Part shown: piece by piece, positions 24,090 through 33,015 of the stretch
Position numbering within the stretch: the first letter of the stretch is position 1
Layout of the letters: each line of letters opens with the position of its first letter
Source: Nonomuraea zeae
Lineage (GTDB): Bacteria; Actinomycetota; Actinomycetes; Streptosporangiales; Streptosporangiaceae
Direction: 5' to 3'
DNA: 44,638 bases
Assembly: GCF_005889725.1 (NCBI RefSeq)
Contig: NZ_VCKX01000079.1
Span: 1-44,638 of the forward strand
Position numbers and translations under genes: made by a program
Notes under the pieces: generated by a model
The model's database searches: none
Told to the model about the DNA's origin: nothing
What the model saw: the letters and a program-made list of their open reading frames with translations, nothing else

Positions 24090-26476
24090 GCGCTCCGCAC
24101 CTCGATGACCATCTCGACCGGCGCGCACTCGAAAGCGGAGGCGCGCAGCCGGATCTTCCCGGTGCCGGTTGGGCGGATGATGGCCAGAGCCCGGCCTTCA
24201 TAGGTCCGGCGTCGCATCGCGTCGAAGCGCTCCTCGGTGCTCGGGTCAGCGCTGCCCAGGGCGATCAGTTCGCCGGAGCCGGACACCTCGACGCTGACCG
24301 GCCGGTCGGCGGCGGTGTGCACGGTTCCGTCCTCGTCGGTGAGGGTGAGGGTGACGTAGGCCAGGTCGCCGCCGGTCGCGGTGATCGCCGGACGGTCGGT
24401 TTCGGCGTGCAGCCTTACCGCGTCCGATGCGGTACGCAGGACGTTCCGGCCGATCTCCACGCCGTCGCGGTAGGCGACGGCGACCAGCTCGCCGGGCTCG
24501 TAGACCGCCTCGAAGACGGTTTTCAGCTCGGCCGGCACACGGCCCAGGGAGCGGCCGTCGAGCAGCAGTTCGACCTCGTCGGCTGCCGCGTACACCTCGA
24601 CGGTGATGGGCGCGCCCTCGAAGCCGGGCCAGGTCCAGCTCGCGATCGCGTCACTCCAGGCCCAGGGGGTGCCGACGAAGGGCTCGCCGTGGTGCTCGGG
24701 CCGCTGGACGGCCAGGTAGGGGGCGGTGCGCAGGCCGTACACGATCTCCCGGTAGTAGGAGACGGGCCGCCGGTGGCCGGTGATGTCGAGGTCGCCGCAC
24801 CCGGCCGTCAGGTACGGGTAGGGGGCGGTGAAGGCGCGCCTGTCGAGCTCGCCGTACTGCGGGCGGCCGATGCCGACCTCGCCCAGGTAGTCCCAGCCGG
24901 TCCAGGTGAAGTCGCCGATGACGTGGCCATGCTGTTCGACCAGCGCCCAGTTGTGCGCGATCCGGGTGGGGAAGGTCTCCGTGCCGAGGATGACCCGGTT
25001 CGGGAACGCCTCGCGGTCGGGACCGTAACGGCTGTCGGCATAGTTCATGCCCGCCACGTCGAGCATCGCGTAGGCCTCGGCGGTGCGCCGGGTGACCAGG
25101 TCGGAGGTGGCGATGGCGTTCATCATGTCGCCGGCGTCGGCCATCGCCGTGTTGATCCCCGGCTGCTCCTGCTGCCTGAGCCTGGCCAGATCGGACATGA
25201 CGGCCAGCATGGTGTTGACGGCGTTGGTGAGGTAACGGGTGCCGTCCAGCGCGCGGACCTTCTCGGCCAGATCGCGCGCCAGCGCCGCGCCCGCCGGCGT
25301 GCCGGTCTCGGGGATCTCGTTGCCGATCGAGTACAAGATGACGCTGGGGTGGTTGTAGTCCTTGGCCACCATCGCCTCGATGTCGCGCTCCCACCATTCG
25401 GGGAAGCTCAGGCTGTAGTCGAAGGGATGCTTGCCGGAGGTCCACATGTCGAACGTCTCGTCGACGACCAGCATGCCGACCCGGTCGCAGGCGTTCAGCA
25501 TGGCCGTGCTCATCGGCTGGTGCGACATGCGGATCGCGTTGAAGCCCGCCTCCTTGAGGAGCTCCACGCGGCGCTCCTCCGCGCGGGCGAACGTCGCCGC
25601 GCCCAGCACGCCGTTGTCGTGGTGGACGCAAGCGCCGCGCAGCTTGATGCCCTGGCCGTTGACGCGCAGGCCGTGCTCGGGGTCCAGCTGAAGGGTGCGG
25701 ATGCCGAAGGTGACGCTCTCCGTATCAAGCTCGCCGAGGGTGACGTCACAGGTGTACAGGTGCGGCGAGTCGGGGCTCCACAGCGACGGCGTACGCACGT
25801 AGAGCCGGTGCCGGGCGGTCGTCGTCGCGCCGGGCATGACGGTGACCGGCGCGGTCTCGACGGCCACGACGTTCCCGGCGTGGTCGCGGATCGTGGTGGT
25901 CAGCTCGGCGGTGCGGATCGCGATGGAGTCGTTGGCGATCGTCGTGGCGACCTCGGTCACCGCCCGCCCGGCCGCCACGTCGGGCGTGCTGATCCGGACT
26001 CCGCCGGGCACGACCCGGACCACGTCGCCGACCAGCAGCCAGGTGTCGCGGTAGATGCCGGCACCGGTGTACCAGCGCGAGTCCTGGTGGCTGCGGGCCT
26101 CGACACGGATCTCGTTGTCCTGGCCGTAGCGCAGGTAGGGGTCGGCCACGATGGGGAAGCAGGAGTAGCCGTAGGGCCGCTGCCCGGCGTAGTCGCCGTT
26201 GACGTGCACGGTGGCGTCGCGGTAGACGCCCTCGAACTCCACGATGATCCGTTTGCCGCGCAGTTCTTCGGGGACGAAGAACGTCTTGCGGTATTCGTAG
26301 GCGCCGCCGGGAAAGTACGCGTTCGCGCCTTCGCCGTCCGGCCGCCGCTCCTGCTCCAGCATCGCATCGTGCGGCAGGGTCACCTCCCGGTAGGGAAGGG
26401 TCTGGCCACTCAGCTCGGCGAAGGGGTTGACCTTCGGCCGGAACTGCCAGCCGTCGTTGAACGAGGTGCGGATCAC
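24086..26476 (-). CDS. Glycoside hydrolase family 2 enzyme (beta-galactosidase-like)
   Basis: A 796-residue GH2 protein. The N-terminal sugar-binding jelly roll (about 1-170) contains FNDGWQFRP, YRKTFFVPEEL and VNGDYAGQRPYGYSCF. An immunoglobulin-like domain (170-260) follows, then a TIM barrel from LRVNGQGIKLRGACVHHDNG with FNAIRMSHQP. The acid/base is Glu387 in SIGNEIPE, and the nucleophile Glu lies in VILGTETFPTR. C-terminal beta domains complete the usual length. There is no signal peptide, so it acts inside the cell on imported oligosaccharides. Beta-galactosidase is the most common activity, but beta-glucuronidase and others occur in GH2. The GTG start at 26476 is 17 bases behind the MFS gene, which indicates an operon. 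Confidence 0.88.
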   Translation of the reverse strand: MIRTSFNDGWQFRPKVNPFAELSGQTLPYREVTLPHDAMLEQERRPDGEGANAYFPGGAYEYRKTFFVPEELRGKRIIVEFEGVYRDATVHVNGDYAGQRPYGYSCFPIVADPYLRYGQDNEIRVEARSHQDSRWYTGAGIYRDTWLLVGDVVRVVPGGVRISTPDVAAGRAVTEVATTIANDSIAIRTAELTTTIRDHAGNVVAVETAPVTVMPGATTTARHRLYVRTPSLWSPDSPHLYTCDVTLGELDTESVTFGIRTLQLDPEHGLRVNGQGIKLRGACVHHDNGVLGAATFARAEERRVELLKEAGFNAIRMSHQPMSTAMLNACDRVGMLVVDETFDMWTSGKHPFDYSLSFPEWWERDIEAMVAKDYNHPSVILYSIGNEIPETGTPAGAALARDLAEKVRALDGTRYLTNAVNTMLAVMSDLARLRQQEQPGINTAMADAGDMMNAIATSDLVTRRTAEAYAMLDVAGMNYADSRYGPDREAFPNRVILGTETFPTRIAHNWALVEQHGHVIGDFTWTGWDYLGEVGIGRPQYGELDRRAFTAPYPYLTAGCGDLDITGHRRPVSYYREIVYGLRTAPYLAVQRPEHHGEPFVGTPWAWSDAIASWTWPGFEGAPITVEVYAAADEVELLLDGRSLGRVPAELKTVFEAVYEPGELVAVAYRDGVEIGRNVLRTASDAVRLHAETDRPAITATGGDLAYVTLTLTDEDGTVHTAADRPVSVEVSGSGELIALGSADPSTEERFDAMRRRTYEGRALAIIRPTGTGKIRLRASAFECAPVEMVIEVRSA

Positions 26477-26492
26477 ACGTACTCCAGAGCTC

Positions 26493-27833
26493 TTATCGAA
26501 CGGACTTGACGCGCAGCAGGACGACCAGGCCGGCCAGGACGGTGAAGGCGGCGGCGACGAAGTACAGCAGCGTGTAGTTCTTGGCGTCGCCGGTGACGCC
26601 GATGGTCAGGAAGATCGGCGCGATCAGCGGCGCGACCCCCTGGGCGATGGTGGAGGAGAAGTTGTAGATGCCGGTGTAGCGCCCGGCGTTGGCCCGGTCG
26701 GGCAGCACGTCCAGCGCGATCGCCTGGTCCACGGCGGCGAACACGCCGATGCCGAGGTTCCCGAGCACCGCCCCCGCGATGATCAGCGGCAGACCGGGCG
26801 CCAGCGCCATCGTGATCGCGCCGGCGGCGTACACGCAACCGCCCAGGATCACGAAGACCCGGCGACGGCGCAGCTTGTCGGACAGGAAGCCGCCACCGAC
26901 CGCTCCGATGATCGCGGCGACGATGCCGCCCATGGACAGCACCGCCACCAGGCCGCCCACCTCCTCCACCGTGATGCCCATCCGGGAGGCCACGAAGTAG
27001 GCGGTGAAGGTGGTGTTGAAGGTGAGCCCGGTCATGAACAGGAACTTGCCGAGCCAGTTCCAGGCGAAGTCGGGGCTTTGGCGCGGGTCGAACACGTAGG
27101 TGCGGGCCAGTGCCCCAAGCGACCACGGTTCACCGGTCCACCTCTGGTCACGGCTGTCCGGCTCCGAGACGAGGAGGACGAACAGCACCATCGCCACCGC
27201 GCCGACCACGCCCGGCAGAAGGAACAGCAGCAGGGTGTTGCCGGTCAGGCCGCTGGCCAGCAGAGCGCCGGCCACCGGCGCCAGTTGCCCGACCATGCCA
27301 CCCAGACCGGACACCTTGCCCCGCTGCGACCCGGGCAGCTGGTCGGCCTGCGAGGCGATCAGCAGTGCGAGGATCGACCCCCAGCCGATCTGCGCCAGCA
27401 CCCAGCCGAGGCCGAGCATGAGCATGGTGGGGGCCTGCGCCATGACCAGGAGGGCGACGATGCCCAGGACGGTCAGCCCGAGCAGATACGGCCGGCGACG
27501 GCCGAACCGGCTGCGGGTACGGTCGCTGAGCATCCCGATCAGTGGCGCCGCCAGGACCGAGGCGATGCCGCCCGCGCCGATGACGTACCCGAGGTACTCG
27601 TCCCGGCCCGGGGCGAGCTGGGAGACCCTGATCGCCAGGGACAGGGCCATCGGCGTGACGAGCGCCATGAACACCCCGAAGTTGGCCAGAACGATCAGCC
27701 AGATGTAGGTGGCGCCCACCTTCTGCAGGTCATCGGTGCCGGGTTGTTCGGCGGTGGCGTCGCCGGGGAGATCGTGGGGGGAATCGAGGGTCGGCGGGCC
27801 GACGGGTGGCGGGTCGGCAGGGGTGGATGCCAT
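26493..27833 (-). CDS. MFS sugar transporter (GPH/SLC45-like)
   Basis: A 446-residue membrane protein with 12 hydrophobic segments. The first cytoplasmic loop carries GMLSDRTRSRFGRRRPYLLG, the signature of the glycoside-pentoside-hexuronide/SLC45-like sugar symporters. The matching loop in the second half reads GFLSDKLRRRRVFV. A Pro/Asp-rich cytoplasmic N-terminus of about 45 residues precedes TM1. It lies between the GH43-like and GH2 genes with short gaps and so probably imports the oligosaccharide those enzymes split. No ABC transporter is present in the locus. Confidence 0.85.
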   Translation of the reverse strand: MASTPADPPPVGPPTLDSPHDLPGDATAEQPGTDDLQKVGATYIWLIVLANFGVFMALVTPMALSLAIRVSQLAPGRDEYLGYVIGAGGIASVLAAPLIGMLSDRTRSRFGRRRPYLLGLTVLGIVALLVMAQAPTMLMLGLGWVLAQIGWGSILALLIASQADQLPGSQRGKVSGLGGMVGQLAPVAGALLASGLTGNTLLLFLLPGVVGAVAMVLFVLLVSEPDSRDQRWTGEPWSLGALARTYVFDPRQSPDFAWNWLGKFLFMTGLTFNTTFTAYFVASRMGITVEEVGGLVAVLSMGGIVAAIIGAVGGGFLSDKLRRRRVFVILGGCVYAAGAITMALAPGLPLIIAGAVLGNLGIGVFAAVDQAIALDVLPDRANAGRYTGIYNFSSTIAQGVAPLIAPIFLTIGVTGDAKNYTLLYFVAAAFTVLAGLVVLLRVKSVR

Positions 27834-27929
27834 GACAACCTCACAGAGGGTGAGATGCGAAAGGGGAAAGGGGCCGCGGGGCCAGGTGCTTTGGGTCGTC
27901 CCATCGAGCAGGTGATGGCAGGTGTGCGA

Positions 27930-29003
27930 TCAGTCGAAATCCTCGATGCGCCATTCGTCGTGCCAGTCGAGGTAGGGCAGGTCGCCGTCGAAGCGGATCG
28001 GCAGCCAGACGTAGTCCGCGAGCGCGGTGCTCGGCTCCAGCAGGCCGGGCGGCGCATCGGCCGCACCCGCGCCGTCATCGTGCGTGCCATCGTCGTGCGC
28101 GCCGGCGTACATGGCCGCCATCCGGTCGAGCACCTTGGCGGAGACCTCAGCGGGCAGGTCCGGCAGCCACCGGTCGGCCAGGGCGATGTACAGGTCCTTC
28201 TTGTGCGGGTGCTTGAAGACCGAGGAGATCTGCGACCGGTAGGAGGTGCCGGTCGTATCACCCGGGTGCGGGTCGCCCAGCACCGTCCAGGGGCCGTGGT
28301 AGGTGTCGGCGACGGCGACCTCGCTCGGGTTGGGGAAGTAGCCCGAGGTTCCCGAAGTGATCAGATAGTGCTTACCTGCGCGCCGGAAGTAGGCGGGGGC
28401 CTCGCGCACGTACGGCGGATGCGGGTGCGGGAAGTGGGTGGAGTAGGAGCCGCTCACGTCGGTGTAGTCGACGGTGAGATCGGCGCAGATGAGCTCGCTG
28501 TGCACGCGCTCGAAGTAGTAGTAGCCCTTGCCGTCGTCGGGGTCGACGACCAGATCGAAGTCCCCGGCACTCATCCCCAGCGGCCGCAGGCCGGTCCGCA
28601 CGATCCGGTACGGCCCCTCGATGGCGTCGGCGACCAGCACCGTGGACTCCTGCACCGCGCCCATGATCTTGAGCCAGCAGACGAACCGGCCGGTGCGCTG
28701 GTCGTGGATGATGTGCGGCCGGTCGACTTGCTTGGCCGGGTGCAGCGGGCAGGCGGGGTCGTCGGGCTCGGGCGGGATGATCAGACCGCGGTCCTCCCAG
28801 TTGTAGAGGTCCCGGGAGGCGTACAGGCGAATGCCCCAGTGCCAGATGCCGCTGCCGGTGACGGTCTTCTCCTTGTTCTCCCCGTACCAGTAGAACGTGC
28901 CGTCGACGTACAGGATGGACCCGCCGTGGGACTGGATGCGCTCGCCCTTGGTGTCGAGCCACGGCTGCCCCGGCCGGATGCATGTCTGGGGATGATCGCT
29001 CAC
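27930..29003 (-). CDS. GH43-like glycoside hydrolase
   Basis: A 357-residue protein with five-bladed beta-propeller features of the GH43 clan. It shows RIQSHGGSILYVDGTFYWYG near the N-terminus, IRLYASRDLYNWEDRG, VDRPHIIHDQRTGRFVCW, a central MSAGDFDLVVDPDDGKGYYY and PPYVREAPAYFRR with a likely acid Glu. Blades are built by the usual GxxYYW repeats. Some GH43 subfamilies with this SHGG start act on galactans; that is family knowledge and not shown here. There is no signal peptide. The gene is the first of the operon, 294 bases from the divergent lacI-type gene, and would be directly repressed from the operator sites at 29100-29126. Confidence 0.72.
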   Translation of the reverse strand: MSDHPQTCIRPGQPWLDTKGERIQSHGGSILYVDGTFYWYGENKEKTVTGSGIWHWGIRLYASRDLYNWEDRGLIIPPEPDDPACPLHPAKQVDRPHIIHDQRTGRFVCWLKIMGAVQESTVLVADAIEGPYRIVRTGLRPLGMSAGDFDLVVDPDDGKGYYYFERVHSELICADLTVDYTDVSGSYSTHFPHPHPPYVREAPAYFRRAGKHYLITSGTSGYFPNPSEVAVADTYHGPWTVLGDPHPGDTTGTSYRSQISSVFKHPHKKDLYIALADRWLPDLPAEVSAKVLDRMAAMYAGAHDDGTHDDGAGAADAPPGLLEPSTALADYVWLPIRFDGDLPYLDWHDEWRIEDFD

Positions 29004-29099
29004 GTTCAGATCCTTCGGGGTCTCGGCGCCTCATCAAAGCGAGGCAGGTTTCCGCAATCGGCACGGCAGAAGCACGCAGCGGACTGGCAGGGCAACGTC

Positions 29100-29126
29100 G
29101 TTAACGCGTGTAACTTACGCGCGTTA
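29100..29126. promoter_or_regulatory. LacI-type operators, glycosidase side
   Basis: GTTAACGCGTGTAAC (29100-29114) and TTACGCGCGTTA (29115-29126) stand back to back, and GTTAAC recurs at 29131. The central CG-rich, TTA/TAA-flanked design is typical of LacI-family operators. The 12-mer TTACGCGCGTTA occurs again, identical, at 29223-29234. The position 97 bases upstream of the GH43-like start fits repression of the sugar operon. Confidence 0.65.
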
Positions 29127-29222
29127 ATACGTTAACAGCGGGTATCGAGGCGGGGGCAAGACGTCGTCTCGTAACGACTGCGCAACAGCTTCGGCGAGCC
29201 CGGCGGGAGGCGGCTCCCCGGG

Positions 29223-29234
29223 TTACGCGCGTTA
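29223..29234. promoter_or_regulatory. LacI-type operator, regulator side
   Basis: An exact second copy of TTACGCGCGTTA, 63 bases before the LacI start codon and 108 bases from the first copy. Two equal sites on either side of a divergent promoter suggest looping or autoregulation. Confidence 0.6.
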
Positions 29235-29296
29235 CCTGGCGGGCTCTACCATGAGAAGGTCAGCAGGCCGTGCCGCTCAGCTCGAGGAGAGGGTGC

Positions 29297-30277
29297 ATGA
29301 CGCGACCCGCCAAGCGGATCACCAGCTCCGACGTGGCCCGGGCCGCCGGCGTCTCCCGCGCCACGGTCAGCTTCGTGCTCAACGACCGGCCCGGGCTGTC
29401 GATCACCCAAGAGACCAGGCGCCGCGTGCTGGAGGCCGCTCAGCGCCTGGACTACCGGCCGCACGCTTCGGCGCGCTCCCTCGCGGCAGGGCGCAGCGAC
29501 GTCGTCCTACTGTCCATCCCCGACCTGCCCATCGGGGCAGGGATCAGCCGCTTCGTCGAAGAGCTCGCCACCGCACTCGCCGCCTACGGCCTGACGCTGG
29601 TCACCCACCTCGCCGGAGCACACGGGCGGCCTCTGCCGGACGTGTGCGCAAGCGTCGACGCCTCGGCGGTGATCGGGTTCGACCCCTTCGACCACGACAC
29701 CATCCAAGCCCTCTACCGGGCGGGTGCCCGCGTCGTGATCCCAGCCGGCGCCGACATGCCCGCCTCGACCGGGCACATCGGGCGCGCACAGGCGGACCAC
29801 CTGATCGGCCGCGGGCATCGGCGCCTAGGCTATGCCGCGCCCGGGCACGCTGGCTTCCGCGAGATGGCACGGGAACGCCTGCGCGGTGTTACCGACGCCT
29901 GCGCCGAAGCCGGCATCGACCCACCCGTCGTGCTGACCACGACACTGGAGATCGCTAGCGCGGCCCAGGCCGTGAGCCACTGGGCCGAGCGATCCGTCAC
30001 CGGTGTATGCACCTTCAACGACGAGACCGCCATCGCCGTCCTGGCCGGCCTGCACCACCACGGCCTGTCGGCCCCCGCCGACCTGGCCGTCATCGGCGCC
30101 GACGACATCCCCACCGCGCGACTGACCGCCCCGCCGCTCACCACTGTCTGCTACGACCTGCACCAAGCCGGCAGGCAGCGCGCCGAAGCGGTCGTCGCCG
30201 GCCTGTCGGGCCATCAGCTCGACGTCGTCGCTCTCACCCCGGCCGTCCCGCAGGTCGTCCAGCGCTCCTCCACCTAG
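29297..30277 (+). CDS. LacI-family transcriptional repressor
   Basis: A 326-residue LacI/GalR repressor. The N-terminal HTH reads ITSSDVARAAGVSRATVSFV, followed by the hinge helix region ALRRLDYRPHASARSLAAGR-like segment (about 45-68). The periplasmic-binding-protein-like effector domain runs from about 70 to the end, including GVCTFNDETAIAVLAGL and DLAVIGADDIPTARL. GGAGAGGGTG gives a good ribosome site for ATG 29297. It is divergent from the GH43-MFS-GH2-glycosidase operon and flanked by identical operator-like 12-mers, so it very probably controls that operon in response to a released sugar. Confidence 0.92.
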   Translation: MTRPAKRITSSDVARAAGVSRATVSFVLNDRPGLSITQETRRRVLEAAQRLDYRPHASARSLAAGRSDVVLLSIPDLPIGAGISRFVEELATALAAYGLTLVTHLAGAHGRPLPDVCASVDASAVIGFDPFDHDTIQALYRAGARVVIPAGADMPASTGHIGRAQADHLIGRGHRRLGYAAPGHAGFREMARERLRGVTDACAEAGIDPPVVLTTTLEIASAAQAVSHWAERSVTGVCTFNDETAIAVLAGLHHHGLSAPADLAVIGADDIPTARLTAPPLTTVCYDLHQAGRQRAEAVVAGLSGHQLDVVALTPAVPQVVQRSST

Positions 30278-30349
30278 TGCCGCGTTCCGCGATCGGGTAA
30301 GCAGGTTCTCGCTGGTTCGTCGCTCTGGGCTGAGGCATCGTGCACGGTA

Positions 30350-30592
30350 GGAAGGGTTGGGCCAGCTGGTCGAGAGCTGATCGCAGTCGATCCCCGCGAC
30401 ACCTCCGGCACCTGCTCGCGATGCGGGCACTGCGCGAAGGACAACCGCCTCACCCAGGCCGAGTTCCGATATCCGGCGTGCGGGCACACCGCGCACGCCG
30501 ACGTCAACGCGGCCAAGAACATTCTCAGGGCAGGGCTTGCCCTTCGCGACGCCGCGCAAGCGGTTTTAGTGGGCGGCTGGTCCCGGGTTAGG
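30350..30592 (+). mobile_element. C-terminal remnant of an IS200/IS605-type TnpB
   Basis: One frame reads VDPRDTSGTCSRCGHCAKDN, then FRYPACGHTAHADVNAAKNI. This is the zinc finger and last RuvC Asp region (ADVNAAKNIL) typical of TnpB. The third zinc Cys is changed to Tyr (FRYPACG instead of FRCPACG), and everything upstream of VDPRDTS is lost. The 3' side meets an IS5-type transposase fragment. It is a non-functional relic. Confidence 0.7.
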
Positions 30593-31088
30593 TGCCGCGC
30601 CAGGTGGGGGTGTTCTCGCCGGTGAGGCGGCGGGTCATGAGGTCGATCATGGCGATGTGGATCATGGCTTCGGAGCGGTCGGGGCGGGCTTCGTAGTCGC
30701 GGGCCAGGCGGCGGTGCAGCATCAGCCAGCCGAGGGTGCGCTCGGCCACCCATCGGCGCGGCAGCGGGGTAAAACTCCTGGTGGCTGGGTCCCGGCTGAT
30801 GACTTCGACGTCGATGCCGAGCGCTGCGGCGCCGTCGATGACGGTGGTGCGGTAGGCGCTGTCGGCCCAGGCTTTGGTGAGGGTGGGCTGGGCTGTGGCG
30901 ACCTGGGTCAGGAGCGGCAGGCCGGCGGCGCCGTCGGAGAGGCCGGCAGCGGTGACCAGCACCGCCAGGACGCCGAGGGTGTCGACCACGATGCTGTGCT
31001 TGCGGCCGGCGGTCTTCTTGCCGGCGTCGTAGCCCTGGCCGGCGGCGGGGACGTTGGGGGAGGTCTTGATGCTCTGGGCGTCGATCAC
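30588..31088 (-). mobile_element. IS5-family transposase, C-terminal part
   Basis: 166 residues starting MIDAQSIKTSPNVPAAGQGY and running through AGRKHSIVVDTLG, WADSAYRT and RRWVAERTLGWLMLHRRLAR to a normal C-terminus. It covers the DDE core (D in IDAQS, D in ADSAY, E in AERT) of the single-frame or -1-frameshift IS5/IS1031-type enzymes. The N-terminal half is absent: upstream of 31088 the sequence belongs to an IS701-type transposase. It may once have been the second frame of a two-frame IS. Confidence 0.72.
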
Positions 31089-31106
31089 GCATGCGGTGGG
31101 CTCGGG

Positions 31107-31944
31107 TCACGTCCGGCCGCGGTGCGCACGCTGCGGCGGAGCTGGCTGGTGAGCGGGCCAGGTGGCAGGGTCGGCCAGGGCGAACTCGCCGCCGTGCTTG
31201 GGCGGCCGACCGCCTTTGGGGTCATAGCGTCGCGGTGGGGCGGGCAGGCGCAGGACCCGGTCGGAACGGATGCGTCCGAGCAGTTCGACGGGCAGGTCGC
31301 GCAAGACGTAGGCCAGGCGGGTGATGTCGTAGCCGGGCGTCGGTCACGATGAGCATGTCCGGATCGCCGCTGCGCCATTGCCCGGCGGCGATCAGCCGCT
31401 CGACCACACCTCGCAGCCGGGCCGCGGTGACGGCGGTGGCGTCGTCGGCCGGCCCCAGCCGCACCACGTCCAGCGGCGCCGTCCACGACGTGCGGCCCAT
31501 CTCCAACGCCGCGACAAACGAGTACGGCCAGCCCGGAATGAACTGCGAGGCGCTCTTGGCCCGACCGTAGACGTGGCAGAACAGCCGCTCAGCCGAGCAG
31601 GTGGCATTCGAGCGCAGCCACGGGGACACATCCACCGCCAGCACGATCCGCCCGTCCGGCCAGCGCGGTAACGGCAGCCTGGCCAGCACCTGCCGCAGTT
31701 GCTCCACGTCGATCCGGCCGTGGTTGAGCCCGCCGTACAGGGCGCCGTGCCCACGCTGGTACTCCGGCGACAAGGTCAGATCCACCGGCGAGTGCACCGG
31801 CCCCGGCTCGCACAACAGCGCGTCGGTCAGCTCGAACAACGCGTCCCCCCGCGCGCGAAGGCACGCGTAGACGTCGTTCCGGAACCGGGACAACACCATC
31901 GAGGACTCGACACAGGCAGCATCGTTCAGCACACTCACCCTCAC
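31107..31944 (-). mobile_element. IS701-like transposase, frameshifted and truncated
   Basis: The first frame runs from GTG 31944: VSVLNDAACVESSMVLSRFR, DALLCEPGPVHSP, LAVDVSPWLRSNATC and IPGWPYSFVAALEMGRTSW, up to LIVTDAR. There one extra C in a CCC run (about 31335-31337 on the plus strand) shifts the frame. Homology resumes as RDLPVELLGRIRSDRVLRLP, then YDPKGGRPPKHGGEFALADP, and stops near 31120 where the IS5 fragment begins. The original LIVTDAGYD motif can be restored by removing one base. It is therefore inactive twice over. A 15-base imperfect inverted repeat lies directly before the start. Confidence 0.8.
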
Positions 31945-31997
31945 GGCCTTGTAGTGATCGGCAGCGACTCAGCACCGCACATGATCACTTCAAGGCC
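31945..31997. repeat. 15-base inverted repeat at the IS701-like start codon
   Basis: Arms 31945-31959 and 31983-31997 are complementary at 14 of 15 positions with a 23-base loop. In the transposase transcript the hairpin ends exactly at the GTG start, covering the place of a ribosome site. It may limit translation from read-through transcripts or mark an IS end. Confidence 0.6.
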
Positions 31998-31999
31998 GC

Positions 32000-32448
32000 C
32001 TCGTTGTCTGCGAAACGATCAAATCCCAGCTCAGCACAACGATCCGGAGGATAAAGAACAAGCTTAGAAGGTGTCTTTGAACCCCTCGGTATCCCCTTAG
32101 CGATCTTGGGTAAGAGGGGCCTGACCGACGCGGATCTGTGTGCCGCCTCCCTGGCTGACGCGGTGTGGAACGAGAGGACCAGTATCCCTCGGCCGTCTGG
32201 GCGGAACGGATGCGCGTGGCTCCGCCCGGCTGTCGGGTGGCCGATGGGAGGTCTAGTCGGAGGGGCCAGGCAGGGCGCTGCTCCGGGGTCGCTGACCTGG
32301 ACTTGCCGGGCCCGACTCATGTGCGGAACGTGGGATGCCTTCTCATGAGTAGGAGCTGTTCATGCCTCTGCGGTGGGTGATCAGAAACAGTCTGCGCCCC
32401 TCGGGTTGAGCAGGTGGCCAGATACGGCCAAGCGGGGCCTCGGCTGCC
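32000..32448. other. Region without a supported gene
   Basis: About 450 bases of mixed composition between the IS701-like element and the TniQ-like fragment. A minus-strand frame ends with a short natural-looking stretch (LVLYPPDRCAELGFDRFAD, about 31990-32090) but shows no start or family. Nothing else was found. Confidence 0.45.
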
Positions 32449-32835
32449 TCAGCCCTCTTGCGCGTCCACCTGGGGCGGGCGCACTATCGGGCAGGCGAGA
32501 CGGCCTTCGGGGAGGATCGGACCGGATTTTGGCGCTACCAGGGCGGCGGCCGAGTGCCGGCGGACTTGCGAGGTGGACAGGCTGGCCTCGTCCAGCAGGG
32601 TGCGCAGCAGCCGGAGCCAGACGCCGACGTGCACGGGTCGGCAGGGCAGGCTGACCGTGCCGGATGTCAGGCCCTGGAACGTGAGCCGATCCATAACCAG
32701 GATGTGCTCGGGCGCTGCACGGTCCGGCGCAGGCTGGCGCAGCGCCTCGGCGCGCCAGAATGCCTGCTCGGTTTCGAGGCGGCGCCCGTGCGTGGGGCAG
32801 CTGAGCATGAGCGGGATCCAGGGGGGTTTGAGCAT
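32449..32835 (-). pseudogene. TniQ-like transposition protein, fragment
   Basis: A 128-residue frame whose first 100 residues look genuine: PPWIPLMLSCPTHGRRLE is the CPxH zinc-finger region found in TniQ-family proteins. After it comes HILVMDRLTFQGLTSGTVSL, then VHVGVWLRLLRTLLDEASLS, similar to the middle of actinobacterial TniQ proteins. TniQ selects target sites for Tn7/Tn5053-like transposons; intact copies have 350-600 residues. The N-terminal domain and C-terminal HTH part are missing. Beyond residue 100 the frame enters the 35-bp dispersed repeat (32501-32535) and loses sense. It lies 2.2 kb outside the left end of the transposon that lacks its own tniQ. Confidence 0.5.
32501..32535 (+). 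repeat. 35-bp dispersed repeat, copy 2
   Basis: Identical to 6875-6909 in the same orientation, 25.6 kb apart. It coincides with the point at which the TniQ-like protein stops making sense, which supports a junction or element end here. Confidence 0.8.
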
Positions 32836-33015
32836 CCGAACGAAAAAGTCGCGTCTAGCCGGGGCGGCTTACCGTGGCGGGGGTCTTCTCCCGAACGTGG
32901 TCACGTGACTCCGCGTAACCACCTTCGAATGGCGTGGTCCGCCGACTGGCGTTGCGCTGGCGGCAGGGGGCGTTGGCCCTACTGCTGGAAGATGTGGCAG
33001 GCGTGTCGATCCGCC

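Noticed and set aside
21750..24203. 817-codon plus-strand open frame opposite the glycosidase gene
   Set aside because: Shadow of the minus-strand coding sequence caused by high third-position GC; no motif and Gly/Val/Glu-rich nonsense composition.
26427..29135. 902-codon plus-strand open frame opposite the MFS and GH43-like genes
   Set aside because: It crosses several convincing minus-strand genes and the operator region, and has Arg/Gln/His/Asp-rich shadow composition.
30292..31110. 278-codon minus-strand frame over the IS5 fragment
   Set aside because: It is the wrong register of the transposase; the DDE motifs appear only in the 30588-31088 frame.
32106..32348. Short plus-strand open frame between IS701-like and TniQ-like remnants
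   Set aside because: No ribosome site, no natural composition and no similarity to any family I know.
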